The notes below the pieces were generated by a model. That model searched no databases. It saw only the letters and a list, made by a program, of their open reading frames with translations, and was not told the DNA's origin. DNA of 64,000 nt, from the NCBI GenBank assembly GCA_019186825.1, contig JABARP010000002.1, positions 112,075-176,074 on the forward strand. The letters are read 5' to 3'. Position numbers and translations under genes: made by a program. This DNA comes from Pyrinomonadaceae bacterium (lineage in GTDB: Bacteria; Acidobacteriota; Blastocatellia; Pyrinomonadales; Pyrinomonadaceae). Below, in pieces: positions 34,347 to 45,494 of this stretch; within the stretch, counting starts at the first letter, position 1, and each line of letters begins with the position of its first letter.

Positions 34347-35045
34347 CTATTTGGCTACAAGTTGGTCGATGATCTCTGTAAATTCATAGACTCCTTTCTT
34401 TCCGACGATCCACTCGGCGGCAAGGATCGAGCCGGAGGCGAAGCCTTCGCGGGTTCGAGCCGTGTGAGTGAGCGTGATCTGGTCCGCCGGACCGTCAAAG
34501 CCCACAGTATGCGTGCCGGGAATGTTGCCTGCCCGTGTTGCGGCAACGGTAAAATCGCGTTCGATATGGCGAGATACGACCTCCTTTAGCTTTAGGGCAG
34601 TGCCGCTCGGGGCGTCTTTCTTCCGCGAATGGTGCCGCTCCTCGATGAACGCTTCGTACTCGGGGAACTTCGAAAAAAGCTCGGCCGTAAAGTCCGCAAT
34701 GCGATAAAAGAGATTAACGCCGATCGAGAAATTTGCGCCAAAAATGATGGCTCCGTTACCCTCGCGGACAACCTGCTCGATCGCGGTTCGCCGATCTTGC
34801 CAACCCGTTGTACCTTCGACGAGCGGCACTTCCGCGGCAACACACGCTTCGACGTTGCGTCCAACTGCCTCAGCCACTGAGAAGTCGATCGCGACATCCG
34901 CGCCACGCAGCTTATCCGCCAATTCAGCTGCCGAAAGGCTCGAGCCCGACTCATCTATCACGCCCGCGATCTCGTGCCCTTTCTCGACCGCAAGCCGCTC
35001 GACGATCTTGCCCATTGCCCCGTATCCAATAAGTGCGATTTTCAT
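34347..35045 (-). CDS. dapB: 4-hydroxy-tetrahydrodipicolinate reductase
   Basis: Reduces the DapA product with NAD(P)H in lysine synthesis. The 232-aa protein has GYGAMGKIVERL (nucleotide site), VEGTTGW, ANFSIGVNLF and the active-site EERHHSRKKDAPSGTALKL, with catalytic His and Lys. It is shorter than the 265-270 residues of E. coli DapB, mostly through shorter loops in the first half, a form also seen in Bacteroidetes. A strong hairpin lies upstream, after the M1 peptidase. Confidence 0.95.
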   Translation of the reverse strand: MKIALIGYGAMGKIVERLAVEKGHEIAGVIDESGSSLSAAELADKLRGADVAIDFSVAEAVGRNVEACVAAEVPLVEGTTGWQDRRTAIEQVVREGNGAIIFGANFSIGVNLFYRIADFTAELFSKFPEYEAFIEERHHSRKKDAPSGTALKLKEVVSRHIERDFTVAATRAGNIPGTHTVGFDGPADQITLTHTARTREGFASGSILAAEWIVGKKGVYEFTEIIDQLVAK

Positions 35046-35086
35046 ATTGAGAGAAATCTATCATATTGCGGCCCCAACCAAACACG

Positions 35087-35122
35087 CGGAAGGCATCGAG
35101 CCTGAAAACTCGATGCCTTCCG
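35087..35122 (-). terminator. strong hairpin after the M1 peptidase gene
   Basis: Perfect 14-bp arms (35087-35100 and 35109-35122) with an 8-nt loop lie 26 bp past the M1 peptidase stop. On the minus strand it is followed by CGTGTTTGG, not a clean T tract, so it may be a partial terminator or processing hairpin before dapB. Confidence 0.6.
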
Positions 35123-35147
35123 GAATGTCACACCAGCCGGCGCCGAC

Positions 35148-37039
35148 CTATTTTGCAACGGCAGGCCAGGTGTTGTCGGCATCCGTGTAATCCAAGTAGA
35201 TGCCGCCGTCAAGCGTAACGCCCTTGATCGTTTTCGGCGATGCAACTCGAACAACCGCTTCCTTCATATTCTTTTCCCAAACAGCCGGCGTCTGATGCAG
35301 CCTTTCGGTCGTCCCGTCGTCGAATGTCACGACCACATCGAACGGTGCAGGCGCTCCGCCAACATTCTTGACCGTCACGGCCGAGCCATCGGTGCGCTTT
35401 TCGACGCCGCCGACCGCGAGGTCAATGTAGCTGTATGAGAAATACCACGCGTTCCAGAACCAATTCATATCCTTGCCCGATATGTTGTTAAAGCTGTTGT
35501 ACATATCCCACGGGGTCGGATGCTTGCCGTTCCAACGCTCCATAAATCCGTGGAGCACGCGCTTGAATTCCGCGTCGCCCAAAAGGTCCTTCATCGCGAG
35601 GTAACCCAGGGCGGCACGCCCGTACTTATTGTTTCCATAGCCTCCACCGGTCAAGACGTTCTCGGGCGTCATGATCGGAATGTCCGCGTCGGATGACATA
35701 TTGCGTATCCAACCGCGAACGCGAAAGCCTTGAATAGCTGATCTGCCATTTCCTTATTGAAAGTTTCGGAATTGAACAGATATTCAAACGCCGTTGTCCA
35801 GCCCTCTTCCATGAATGCATAGCGCCGCTCATTTATCCCCATATAGAAAGGAAAATACGAGTGCATTATCTCGTGGGCGGCGATAAACTCCTGCATATTC
35901 GGATCCTTCTGCGCGCTATCATTCGCCATCATTGGATATTCCATATCGGCAAATCCGCGGAAGATCGTCATCTTCGGATATGGATATGGAACACCCGGCC
36001 AGCGATTGGATGAGAATTCGAGCGAAGCTTTGATGTACTTCACCATGTTCGCAAAGTTCACCGACGGTTCATCGTATGCAGCCTGCGTGCTGACACGCCT
36101 TCCCGTCTTTTTGTCGACGACGAGGCTTCCGGCATCCCAGATGTAATGGTCGCTCAATCCGAAGGCGACATCAGAGACGTTCTCGGCCTTCCATTTCCAG
36201 GTATTTGTCGCGTTCTGCGCCGTAACTTTTCCTGCTTTTACCTCATCGAGCGTCGCAACCTTTACGACATCGTCGCTCGTGAAAGACTTTCGCAAACGCT
36301 CGGCTATCGCGGGCTGCAGGACCTCGTCGGCATTCACAAGATCACCAGTCGCCCAAACGATGTAATTCTTCGGAACGGTAACGTCCAGTGTGTAATCATT
36401 AAAATCACCAAAGAATTCATGCGACGGAATGTGCGCGACCTGATCCCAGCCGTTCACATCGTCGAGCACAGCGACCCGTGGATAAAAATACGCGATGTAG
36501 AATGTCGTCGGGTCGGTCACACCTTCTCTGCCTGATTCGAGAACGAGTTCGTAATGCCATTTGAAGGAAAGCTTGACGCTGCCGCCGGGCGGAACAGGCT
36601 CGTCCAACTTGATGACGTTGTAGGTCATTCCCTTTCGTGGGATCAGCGGCTTCCATTCTTTGACCTTGCCGTTCTCCGCATATTCATCGACCGTAATATC
36701 CGAGGTCAGCTCATCCGTAGCGGCGGGTTGGTCGCGTGCGGCCTCTGGCGAATGAACGTTCAGCTCAAATCGTAAAACTAAGTTCGCGAGAGGTTTCGGA
36801 CTGTTATTCGTGTAGGTGATGTCCTCTGAGCCGGTGATCGTCCGGTTCGGAGGGGCAATGGTCATACGGATGTTGTGAACAGACTTGTTCTGAAAATACT
36901 TCGGGCCCGGTTTGCCATCCATGCTGCGAGTGCCGTTCGCATAGGCCTGCTTAACGTTTCGCGGCATAAATAGCTCCTGCCCTAAAACAGGCAGCGTGAA
37001 TACAAACGAGCACAGCAAAAAGACGAGGAGTTTTTTCAT
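35148..37039 (-). pseudogene. M1-family metallopeptidase broken by a frameshift
   Basis: A secreted M1 (gluzincin) aminopeptidase-like gene split into two frames. The N-terminal part (signal peptide MKKLLVFLLCSFVFTLPVLG, then the beta-rich domain) includes the intact zinc site HEIMH followed 18 residues later by E in FMEEGWTTAFEYL. It ends with unlike residues after LFKAFAFAVGY. The rest, beginning RVRGWIRNMSSDADIP and ending at 35148, is in the other frame. Adding one T to the TTT near 35724-35726 would restore KAFRVRGWIRNMSS. The catalytic part is complete but the C-terminal domain would be missing. It could also be a sequencing error in a short homopolymer. Confidence 0.85.
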
Positions 37040-37132
37040 ATCGATCTCAACTTAAATGGTATTTATCCGCTGAGTATACGAAGGAACCGCGAATAAAGAT
37101 TCGAAAAAACCTGGGATGGGTCTTGGCGAGAT

Positions 37133-38134
37133 CTAGGCTGCGAGCAATGTCCGCACCAAATTGTGATACAGCTCAACTGCGTCCTGGAGGTCCTTTTTGA
37201 GGACGAATTCATCTTTTGTATGGGCGACGAGGATCGAGCCCGGCCCGATGAGGAGCGGTTTGCCCCAGTTCGGAAGATGCGGGATGTCGGTCGTGAATCT
37301 CACGACCTTTTGGCTAAAGCCATCTACCTCCAGCATTCGCACCGGTTCGCTTGCCGACAGAACCTCGATCTCGCCGCGGTCTCGAACGATATTTCTGATC
37401 GCGTCCTCGATCGGTTCGCGTTTTGTTGTAAGACGAATGGCAAGTCCAGCTTCGGCGTTTGGCGGAATGACATTCAAGGCCATTCCACCGTCGATCGTGC
37501 CTATATTTACGGTCGTCTCGCCGAAGAATTCATCATTCGGAAGCCGCGTATGCCGCACATCTTCGAGAACATCCAGGAGCTTCTCGATCGCCGATTCACC
37601 CTCTTCCGGATAAGCAGAGTGTGCGGCCTTCCCCGATGTTTTTATGTTCAAGCGAAAAGTACCCTTCGACCCGATCGCAAGATCATTGTCAGTCGGCTCA
37701 CCATTGATGAGGTACTCACATTTCGCTGCGATCGGATGCAGATTCGCGGCCTTCGCACCGGTCGAAGCACGCTCTTCCTCTACCGTGAAGAGCATCCCGA
37801 TATCTTCTACGCCCTCTTTACGCAGCGCTTCAGCAGCGGTTATCTGAGCGGCGATGATCCCTTTCGCATCGCAAGCTCCGCGTCCGTAGATCTTCTCATC
37901 GTCTTCGGTCGGGGGAATGTACGGCGGAACCGTGTCCATATGCGTCGAAAGCCAGACCCGCGGAGTATCGTTCAGCGTCGCGATGACATTATTCTGGTTC
38001 GCCGCAACGGGTTGAAGTTCGACGTTCCAGCCAAGCGATATCAAATGATCACGTAAAAAGAACCCAACCGCCTCCTCTTCACCGGAAGTGGATCGGATAT
38101 TCATGAGAGCGACGGTAACTTCAAATACGGTCAT
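37133..38134 (-). CDS. M20-family metallopeptidase (DapE/ArgE-like deacylase)
   Basis: A 333-aa zinc-dependent amidohydrolase of the M20 family. Metal and catalytic residues are visible: STHMDTVPP (His, Asp), GRGACDAKG (bridging Asp), FTVEEERASTGA (catalytic Glu pair) and VAHTKDEFVLKKD (His). Family members include DapE (succinyl-diaminopimelate desuccinylase), ArgE and related deacylases. Because dapD, dapA, dapB, lysC and asd are all here, a DapE role is the best inference, but sequence alone does not separate it from ArgE. It starts 18 bp after the lysC stop. Confidence 0.87.
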   Translation of the reverse strand: MTVFEVTVALMNIRSTSGEEEAVGFFLRDHLISLGWNVELQPVAANQNNVIATLNDTPRVWLSTHMDTVPPYIPPTEDDEKIYGRGACDAKGIIAAQITAAEALRKEGVEDIGMLFTVEEERASTGAKAANLHPIAAKCEYLINGEPTDNDLAIGSKGTFRLNIKTSGKAAHSAYPEEGESAIEKLLDVLEDVRHTRLPNDEFFGETTVNIGTIDGGMALNVIPPNAEAGLAIRLTTKREPIEDAIRNIVRDRGEIEVLSASEPVRMLEVDGFSQKVVRFTTDIPHLPNWGKPLLIGPGSILVAHTKDEFVLKKDLQDAVELYHNLVRTLLAA

Positions 38135-38152
38135 CGTAATTGTGCGTTGTGT

Positions 38153-39517
38153 TCAAAAGAACTCCTTGTGCAGCTTTCGAATGACGTCGGGAGCGTCGGC
38201 GTCCTTTACTACGAAAGTTAAGTTTACGGCCGATGCTCCGTGCGAGACGAGTTCGACGTGAATGTCTTCGATCGTCTTGAAGATCTTCGCGGCAAGCCCC
38301 GTCGACGCCCGCAGGCCTTCGCCAACCACACAGATCACGGCGTAGCCGCCCTCGACCTCCACATCGCCAATGCGTGAAAGATCTTCTACTACCTTTTCGA
38401 TGTTGTCGGGCTTGTCGAGCGTAAGCGCGACAGAAACTTCGGACGTTGAGATCACGTCGATCACCGTTCGATGCCGGTCAAAGACCTGAAAGACCGCACT
38501 CATAAAGCCGTACGCCCCCAACATTCGAGCTGACGTGATACGCAGGATCGTGATGTTGCTTTTATGCGCGATCGACTTGATCTTGTTTTCGGTCTCCGCA
38601 GAGCTTGCGAGCACCATCGTACCTGTCACTTCCGGTTCGGATGTGTTGCAAACGCGTACGGGAATGGCATTGTCCACCGCCGGCTTGATCGTTTTCGGAT
38701 GTAACACCTTCGCTCCGAAATACGCAAGTTCTGCGGCCTCTTCGTACGAAAGAACAGGCACGGTCGAGGCATCGCTGCAGATGCGCGGATCGCACGTCAT
38801 CACACCCGTTACGTCCGTCCAGATCTGTAGCTCTGAAGCGTGCAGAGCGGCCGCAACGATCGCGGCAGAATAGTCCGAACCGCCGCGTCCGAGTGTCGTT
38901 GTCTCGCCGCCTCGATTGGCAGCGATAAAACCACCAAGTACGGGGACTTCGCCCGCGTTGATAAGAGGTTCGAGCTCAAGGCCAATGAGTTCATTCGTTT
39001 CCTCAATGATCGGTTGGGCAGCGCCGAATTCATCGTCCGTTACGATCAATCGACGCGAATCGACCGTTCGCGCGGGTATCCCACGCGACTTCAAAACCTC
39101 TGCCAGTAGTCTCGACGAAAGCTGCTCTCCGTAGGAGACGATCGCATCCTTTAGCATTTGCAGCGGCAGACTGCGTCGTGCCGCACGCGTCAACAGATCC
39201 TTGATCTCACCGCGCGCCAGAAGAAGTTCGTTGTGAAATACGTTCTCGGCATCGTCCGGAAAAAATGCTTGGGTGATCTCGACGTGGCGCTCAAAATGCG
39301 GTTCGAGCGATGCGACCGAACCTTCAAGGTCGTTCTTCCTGGCCATTTCGAAGGCCGCAAGCAAGGCATCCGTAACCTTTGTCATCGCAGAGGCTACAAC
39401 GACAGGCCTTTTGTCCACCTGTCTCGAAACGATACCGCAAACACGCTCGAAGGCGGCCACGTCGCCTACCGACGTGCCGCCAAATTTCATTACGACAGGA
39501 CCTGATGTTCCGCTCAC
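38153..39517 (-). CDS. lysC: aspartokinase (LysC-type)
   Basis: Phosphorylates aspartate, the first step to lysine, methionine and threonine. The amino-acid kinase domain has MKFGGTSVGD near the start, TTLGRGGSDYSAAIVAAAL and VLHPKTIKPA. The C-terminal ACT domains begin near SNITILRI, so feedback control by an aspartate-family amino acid is expected. The start is unclear: GTG at 39517 gives 454 aa and keeps the first beta-strand (PVVMKFGG); ATG at 39490 and TTG at 39568 are alternatives, none with a good ribosome site. It follows metX with a gap of about 140 bp. Confidence 0.92.
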   Translation of the reverse strand: MSGTSGPVVMKFGGTSVGDVAAFERVCGIVSRQVDKRPVVVASAMTKVTDALLAAFEMARKNDLEGSVASLEPHFERHVEITQAFFPDDAENVFHNELLLARGEIKDLLTRAARRSLPLQMLKDAIVSYGEQLSSRLLAEVLKSRGIPARTVDSRRLIVTDDEFGAAQPIIEETNELIGLELEPLINAGEVPVLGGFIAANRGGETTTLGRGGSDYSAAIVAAALHASELQIWTDVTGVMTCDPRICSDASTVPVLSYEEAAELAYFGAKVLHPKTIKPAVDNAIPVRVCNTSEPEVTGTMVLASSAETENKIKSIAHKSNITILRITSARMLGAYGFMSAVFQVFDRHRTVIDVISTSEVSVALTLDKPDNIEKVVEDLSRIGDVEVEGGYAVICVVGEGLRASTGLAAKIFKTIEDIHVELVSHGASAVNLTFVVKDADAPDVIRKLHKEFF

Positions 39518-39657
39518 CTTAATAGAAAAGTAAATGAGACGCGTCGCTTCTGCAATCTCGCTCCACAAAAAGATCTTATAGATCGTATCGAGTCGGCACA
39601 GAACATCGGCCTTCGAGTGAGCGATCTGATCTCATTCTGGCGAGATGGCGTGACCGG

Positions 39658-40716
39658 TCAACTACAGCCGGCCGTCAAGCCATGCGGCTCATGAAAGTAA
39701 TTCGCCGCCTCAGCCTCTGAAAATTCAAGCTGAGGAGGCGACAGAATACTACCGAGAATCTCGCACATCTCGGCCGCCTCCGTAAGGAACGCGTCATGCC
39801 CAACGTCCGACCGCAATTCGTGATAGCGTGCTTCGACGCCGCTCTCCACAAACCTTGCCGCAAGAGCTCGAATATCCGCGGGTGGAAAGAGCCAGTCCGA
39901 CGAGATGCCGATGAACGAGATCCGCGACCGCACCTTTCGTATATCTTCGTCCGTCAGGTCGAAAAGGTCCATCGCCTTCGTAAGCAATTCGTAGCTCTCA
40001 AGCTCAAAGCGCTTTCGAAATGCCGCACCTTGATGATCCAAATAGCCGCCAATGTCGAAGCGGTCCTGAAACTTACCCTTCGGATCTTCACCGTTCCGAT
40101 TCGGTTTTCTACCGAATCTTTCGCTGAACTGAGTCGGCGAACGGTACGAAAGTAGGGCGATCTTTCTTGCGATATCGATGTCGCCGCGTGCCGTCGCCTG
40201 CCGCTGAATGTGGTTAAGCGCCAGGCCCATTGCCGAGAGCGGTGCGGCCGCGATTGCGATGATCTCGTCTGCAAGATCCGGAAACTCTACCGCGAACTGT
40301 AGCGCAAGCATTCCGCCGACGCTCCCACCGATAACCGCTTTGAACCTGTTAACCCCAAGATAGTCGAACAGGAGCGAGGTCGAGCGAACAATGTCGCGCG
40401 TAGTAACGATCGGGACCTCTCGACGCGAATTTCGTCCCTTGAGAGCCTTTGCACTTGTCGAACCGTAGCAGGAACCGAGATAGTTCACGCAAATGAATGC
40501 ATCTTTCGAAGTATCGAGAGCACCGCCGTCCTCGATCACGCCGTTCCACCATTCGTGAATTCGCGACGAACCCGTCAACGCGTGAAACACAAGTACTGCG
40601 TTCGATCTGTCGGCATTGAGTTTGCCGTAAATTGTCGTGCGAAGTTTCATCTCAGAAATCACCTCTCCGGACTCAAGTTCAAATGGGTCGTTTATCAAAA
40701 GATCTATCTCAAACAT
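39658..40716 (-). CDS. metX: homoserine O-acetyltransferase
   Basis: Transfers an acyl group to homoserine, making the substrate for MetY; the 352-aa alpha/beta-hydrolase belongs to the MetX family. The nucleophile elbow is GGSVGGMLAL, followed by the catalytic Asp in SSDWLFP and His in VGHDAFL. NYLGSCYGST matches the family oxyanion region. The acyl donor (acetyl or succinyl) is not settled by motif. Its AGGAG ribosome site sits in the 3' arm of a hairpin (see the element at 40726-40787). It follows metY by 89 bp. Confidence 0.9.
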   Translation of the reverse strand: MFEIDLLINDPFELESGEVISEMKLRTTIYGKLNADRSNAVLVFHALTGSSRIHEWWNGVIEDGGALDTSKDAFICVNYLGSCYGSTSAKALKGRNSRREVPIVTTRDIVRSTSLLFDYLGVNRFKAVIGGSVGGMLALQFAVEFPDLADEIIAIAAAPLSAMGLALNHIQRQATARGDIDIARKIALLSYRSPTQFSERFGRKPNRNGEDPKGKFQDRFDIGGYLDHQGAAFRKRFELESYELLTKAMDLFDLTDEDIRKVRSRISFIGISSDWLFPPADIRALAARFVESGVEARYHELRSDVGHDAFLTEAAEMCEILGSILSPPQLEFSEAEAANYFHEPHGLTAGCS

Positions 40717-40725
40717 TTCTAGTTA

Positions 40726-40787
40726 CTCCTAATTTTGCTAGGAGAGAGGCGGCGTTTCCGTGTGGAAAATGCCCCATTCGCCGCCTC
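40726..40787 (-). promoter_or_regulatory. structured intercistronic element sequestering the metX ribosome site
   Basis: On the minus strand a 9-bp stem GAGGCGGCG (40787-40779) / CGCCGCCTC (40754-40746) encloses a 5-bp hairpin TTTCC (40768-40764) / GGAAA (40759-40755) with an ACAC loop. A second hairpin CTCCTA (40744-40739) / TAGGAG (40731-40726) has the metX AGGAG in its 3' arm, with ATG 10 nt later. Folding would hide the ribosome site. It does not match the SAM-II consensus I know. Confidence 0.5.
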
Positions 40788-40805
40788 CGCTCCTGCATGC
40801 TTCGG

Positions 40806-42140
<1,335 letters not shown>

Positions 42141-42184
42141 CTAGTTCCTGCTTTTCGCCTTTTCGAGTATTCCGAGCAACAACG

Positions 42185-42212
42185 AAAAAGCCCTCGTGCT
42201 AAAGTGCACGAG
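42185..42212 (-). terminator. attenuator/terminator ahead of metY
   Basis: On the minus strand CTCGTGC (42212-42206) and GCACGAG (42199-42193) form a 7-bp stem with a 6-nt loop, then GGCTTTTTCG. Further pairing of flanking bases extends the stem. It lies between the Cys-rich leader ORF and metY on the same strand, 68 bp before the metY start, so transcription must pass it to reach metY. On the + strand the same hairpin has a T-rich tail, but no gene precedes it. Confidence 0.8.
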
Positions 42213-42362
42213 AGCTTCTTTTAAGATCCTCGTTTATTCTTTCGGCGGATCCTTTTTTTGAATTCGCCTAAGACGCTTTAGCAGTTTTTTTCGTGGAGCA
42301 AGTTGCCTTAAATCGCCACGTTTCTTTAGTTTTCGTTGCCCGTTCTTTGCCGGGCTGAACTC

Positions 42363-42437
42363 TCAAGCAAACGTATGAGCGATGCCGCTAATGCGACAAC
42401 AACACATACATTTATGTTTGAGCGTTATGCTGTTCAT
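42363..42437 (-). CDS. Cys-rich leader peptide upstream of metY
   Basis: A 24-codon ORF, MNSITLKHKCMCCCRISGIA then HTFA and a TGA. Codons 10-14 (42410-42396) read Cys-Met-Cys-Cys-Cys, all Cys as TGT. It begins about 28 nt after the predicted transcription start and ends 151 nt before the terminator stem. The nearest GGAGGA is 17 nt upstream of ATG and lies partly in a hairpin (ACTCGG / CCGAGT, 42464-42445), so its initiation is unusual. Stalling at Cys codons when charged tRNA-Cys is low could prevent terminator formation and switch on metY. This is inference; the ORF, codons and terminator are seen directly. Confidence 0.65.
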   Translation of the reverse strand: MNSITLKHKCMCCCRISGIAHTFA

Positions 42438-42471
42438 AAGAACGACTCGGATCTTCCTCCGAGTGATTTCA

Positions 42472-42500
42472 ACCTAACTCAAAGACACTTTGCCTGTCAA
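42472..42500 (-). promoter_or_regulatory. candidate sigma-70 promoter for the metY leader
   Basis: Minus strand TTGACA (42500-42495, a perfect -35) and TTAGGT (42477-42472) are 17 bp apart. It begins 11 bp after the stop of the SDR gene, so metY has its own promoter. Transcription would start near 42465. The -10 is weak (3 of 6), which leaves some doubt. Confidence 0.6.
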
Positions 42501-42511
42501 GTGGCTCTTTT

Positions 42512-43300
42512 CTAACCGCACAACACGGCACCGCCGTTGATGTTCAGGATCTCGCCGGTAATGTGCCGCGACCAATCTGAGAGCAGGAAGCAGATCGATA
42601 GAGCTACGTCGTCGGTGGTTGCGACTCGCTTGAGCGGGATAGAATCTATCACCTGCGCTTCATATTCCTTGTCCTCGAACGCGGGTCGGACCATAGCCGT
42701 CTCGATCCAACCCGGAGCGACAGCGTTGACGCGGATCGTTGGTGACAATTCGCTCGCAAGCGCTTTCGTAAACGCGATCTGGCCGCCCTTCGAAGCAGCA
42801 TAATTTGAATAGTTCGCTTCGCCGCGTTGCCCCGCAGTCGAAGACACCAAAACTATCGACGCCGACGGCTGCTTCTTCATCGAAGGGACGCACGCCTTTG
42901 TCATCGCCCACGCCGATCTTAGATTCGTGTTAAGAACCTTATTCCAAACTTCCTCGGACATTTCCTCGATCGGCGCACCTTCCCAGATGCCCGCGTTGCA
43001 AACAAGCAGATCGATCCGGTCAAAGTTCTCCAAAGCAGCACGGGCGACCGCCTGGGCACCCGAAAATTCCGATACGTCCGCTGCGATCGTTACAGCCTTA
43101 ACCCCTTTAGATACACACAGTTGAGCAGTTTCGGCGGCCTCAGCAGAATTCGATAGGTAGTTTATGATGACGTTGGCACCGCCTTCCGCAAGACGTATCG
43201 CGGTCGCCCGTCCAACGCCGCGCGAAGCGCCCGTAACAACGGCGGTCTTTCCTGCAAATAGATTCCCCGGCAGGTCCGGGATCAAGGCAGCGTCAGCCAT
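42512..43300 (-). CDS. SDR-family oxidoreductase (FabG-like)
   Basis: A 262-aa short-chain dehydrogenase. It has the TGASRGVGRA nucleotide loop (residues 24-33), NAG near residue 107, catalytic Ser in VLVSSTAGQRG, YSNYAASKG (Tyr-x3-Lys) and the end ITGEILNINGG. Sequence resembles 3-oxoacyl-ACP reductase (FabG), but without fatty-acid neighbours the substrate is open. It is divergent from the acyl-CoA synthetase and precedes the metY leader. Confidence 0.85.
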   Translation of the reverse strand: MADAALIPDLPGNLFAGKTAVVTGASRGVGRATAIRLAEGGANVIINYLSNSAEAAETAQLCVSKGVKAVTIAADVSEFSGAQAVARAALENFDRIDLLVCNAGIWEGAPIEEMSEEVWNKVLNTNLRSAWAMTKACVPSMKKQPSASIVLVSSTAGQRGEANYSNYAASKGGQIAFTKALASELSPTIRVNAVAPGWIETAMVRPAFEDKEYEAQVIDSIPLKRVATTDDVALSICFLLSDWSRHITGEILNINGGAVLCG

Positions 43301-43409
43301 ATCGTTTGAGTATCACAGATTATCGCCGCAACTATATACTCTCTGCAAATGGGCATTTAAAAGTCGTTGTCTATTGGATTTTCAAGCCGCCTTTCAATAA
43401 ATTTGTAAT

Positions 43410-45494
43410 ATGCAAGACACCAGCCTTCTCGACGGCCAGCCATTTGCCTGGACACCGACACCCGACGTGATCGAACGAGCTCAGCTCACACGGTTTATGA
43501 AGCAGGTCGACGTTAAGACGTGGGAAGAGTTGTACGACTTCTCGATTCGCGACGTGGAGAAGTTTACAGAAGAGGTCCTCAAGTTCCTTGATATAACCTT
43601 CGATCCTCCGTACGAAAAACTCCTCGACACAACCGACGGCATCGAGTTTCCGAATTGGTTTTCACGGAACGCGGACGCCATCGTCCGCAATGAGCGTCGC
43701 TTCGACGCGAACGACTTTTCGCCGGAAGAACCGGCGATTGCGGACGAGGGCGTCCGCGCTCCGTCCGCCGGACTCAACATCACGACGATGTGCCTCGACC
43801 GCTGGCAGACGGATGAGATGAAAGACCAACCGGCAGTGATTTGGGAAAGCGAGGAAGAGATTTTTCAGGACTCACTAAGTTATGAAAAGCTGTGGTATGA
43901 CGTTGACTGTGTTGCCAACGGCCTGCGACGAGATGGATTTGGCCGAGGCGATGCGATCGGCATTCACCTGCCGATGTTGGTAGACACCGTTGTCGCTCTT
44001 TTGGCGATCGGACGGATTGGCGCGATAGCGATGCCTGTCTTTTCAGGATATGGTGTCGAAGCGATTGCCAGCCGCTTGAATGCCGTACAAGCCAAAGGGT
44101 TGATAACCTGTACTTGGTTTCCCCGCCGCGGAAAGAGGTTCAACTCGCTCGAAATCGCTAACGCTGCTATACAGCACTGTCCAACAATCAGACACGCCTA
44201 CATTGTTTCGCAAAGGGTAATCGAAGACCTAGATTTTACTGGCCTCGACGAACGGTTCCAGGATTACTATGCTTTGGCCGGAGCCGATCCAACTCCCAGG
44301 TTTCTTGAACCTACGTCCGCCGAAGACCCGCTTATCATCCTCTACACCTCGGGGACGACCGGCAAACCGAAGGGCATCGCTCACACACATGCAAGTTTCC
44401 CGATCAAAGCCGCGCAGGATATGGCGTTCGGAACGGATGTCGGCAAGGGCACGCGTATCTGCTGGTACACCGATCTTGGCTGGATGATGGGGCCGTGGCT
44501 GATCTACGGAGCGTTGATCAACGGCGCAACGATCTGCATCTACGACGGCGCACCTGACTACCCAACGGCCGACCGTATGTGGGAGTTCTGCGCAAAACAC
44601 AAGGTCGAGGTGCTCGGAATTTCCCCGACGCTTGTCCGCTCTCTTGCAGCCGCCGAAGGGAGCAACAGCAAGCCTCCACACGAACGCAACGATCTCTCGT
44701 CGCTCCGCATTCTCGCTTCAACGGGCGAACCGTGGAATCCCGATCCTTGGTGGTGGCTTTTCAACGAGGTCGGAGGCGGAAGATTGCCGATCATCAACTA
44801 CTCCGGCGGAACGGAGATCGCAGGCGGCATTCTGATGGGCAATCCGATCTTGCCGATCAAGCCGTGTTCTTTCCCTGCCCCTTGTCCTGGAATGGACGTC
44901 GATATTTTTGACGAAACCGGAAAGCCGGTCGAACGCGGCCACGTCGGCGAACTTGTGATCAAACAGCCGTGGATCGGTATGGCTCGCGGCTTTTGGCAAG
45001 AGAAGGAACGCTATCTCGACGCGTATTGGAGGCGTTTTGAGGGTATTTGGGTTCACGGCGATTGGGCGATGGAAGATGCGGACGGCTGCTGGTATATCCT
45101 TGGCCGCAGCGACGACACGCTGAAGGTTGCCGGTAAGCGCGTCGGCCCCGCCGAGGTCGAGGGCATTCTCGTTTCGCACCCCGCCGTCGTCGAAGCGGCC
45201 GTCATCGGCGTACCTGATGAAGTAAAGGGAACCGCGATGGTCGCGATCGTTGTTGCGAACGCGGACGATGCGGCTGTATTAGCTACCGAGCTCAAGTCTC
45301 TAGTAGGACACGAGATGGGCAAGCCGCTTGCTCCATCAGCTATCCACTTTGTCTCAGCCCTTCCAAAAACGCGAAATGCTAAAGTAATGCGTCGCGTCAT
45401 TCGCGCGGCATACCTCGGCGATGATGCGGGCGATGTTTCATCGCTGGAGAATCCGCAAACGATCGATGAGATCCGGAAACTGAATGATCGATAG
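43410..45494 (+). CDS. AMP-dependent acyl-CoA synthetase (Acs/AACS-like)
   Basis: A 694-aa adenylate-forming enzyme that activates an organic acid with ATP and CoA. Motifs: [18 protein letters not shown] (P-loop), [45 protein letters not shown] and the lysine in [13 protein letters not shown] near the C-terminus. The N-terminal extension (residues 1-90) and overall size resemble acetyl-CoA/acetoacetyl-CoA synthetases. The acid cannot be named. Its end overlaps the CDF transporter start by 11 bp. Confidence 0.88.
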   Translation: MQDTSLLDGQPFAWTPTPDVIERAQLTRFMKQVDVKTWEELYDFSIRDVEKFTEEVLKFLDITFDPPYEKLLDTTDGIEFPNWFSRNADAIVRNERRFDANDFSPEEPAIADEGVRAPSAGLNITTMCLDRWQTDEMKDQPAVIWESEEEIFQDSLSYEKLWYDVDCVANGLRRDGFGRGDAIGIHLPMLVDTVVALLAIGRIGAIAMPVFSGYGVEAIASRLNAVQAKGLITCTWFPRRGKRFNSLEIANAAIQHCPTIRHAYIVSQRVIEDLDFTGLDERFQDYYALAGADPTPRFLEPTSAEDPLIILYTSGTTGKPKGIAHTHASFPIKAAQDMAFGTDVGKGTRICWYTDLGWMMGPWLIYGALINGATICIYDGAPDYPTADRMWEFCAKHKVEVLGISPTLVRSLAAAEGSNSKPPHERNDLSSLRILASTGEPWNPDPWWWLFNEVGGGRLPIINYSGGTEIAGGILMGNPILPIKPCSFPAPCPGMDVDIFDETGKPVERGHVGELVIKQPWIGMARGFWQEKERYLDAYWRRFEGIWVHGDWAMEDADGCWYILGRSDDTLKVAGKRVGPAEVEGILVSHPAVVEAAVIGVPDEVKGTAMVAIVVANADDAAVLATELKSLVGHEMGKPLAPSAIHFVSALPKTRNAKVMRRVIRAAYLGDDAGDVSSLENPQTIDEIRKLNDR

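Noticed and set aside
37163..38056. 297-codon + strand open frame opposite the M20 peptidase
   Set aside because: Antisense shadow; the minus frame carries all M20 metal ligands.
40717..40805. SAM-II or SAM-I riboswitch before metX
   Set aside because: The hairpins are clear, but the conserved riboswitch core is not seen.
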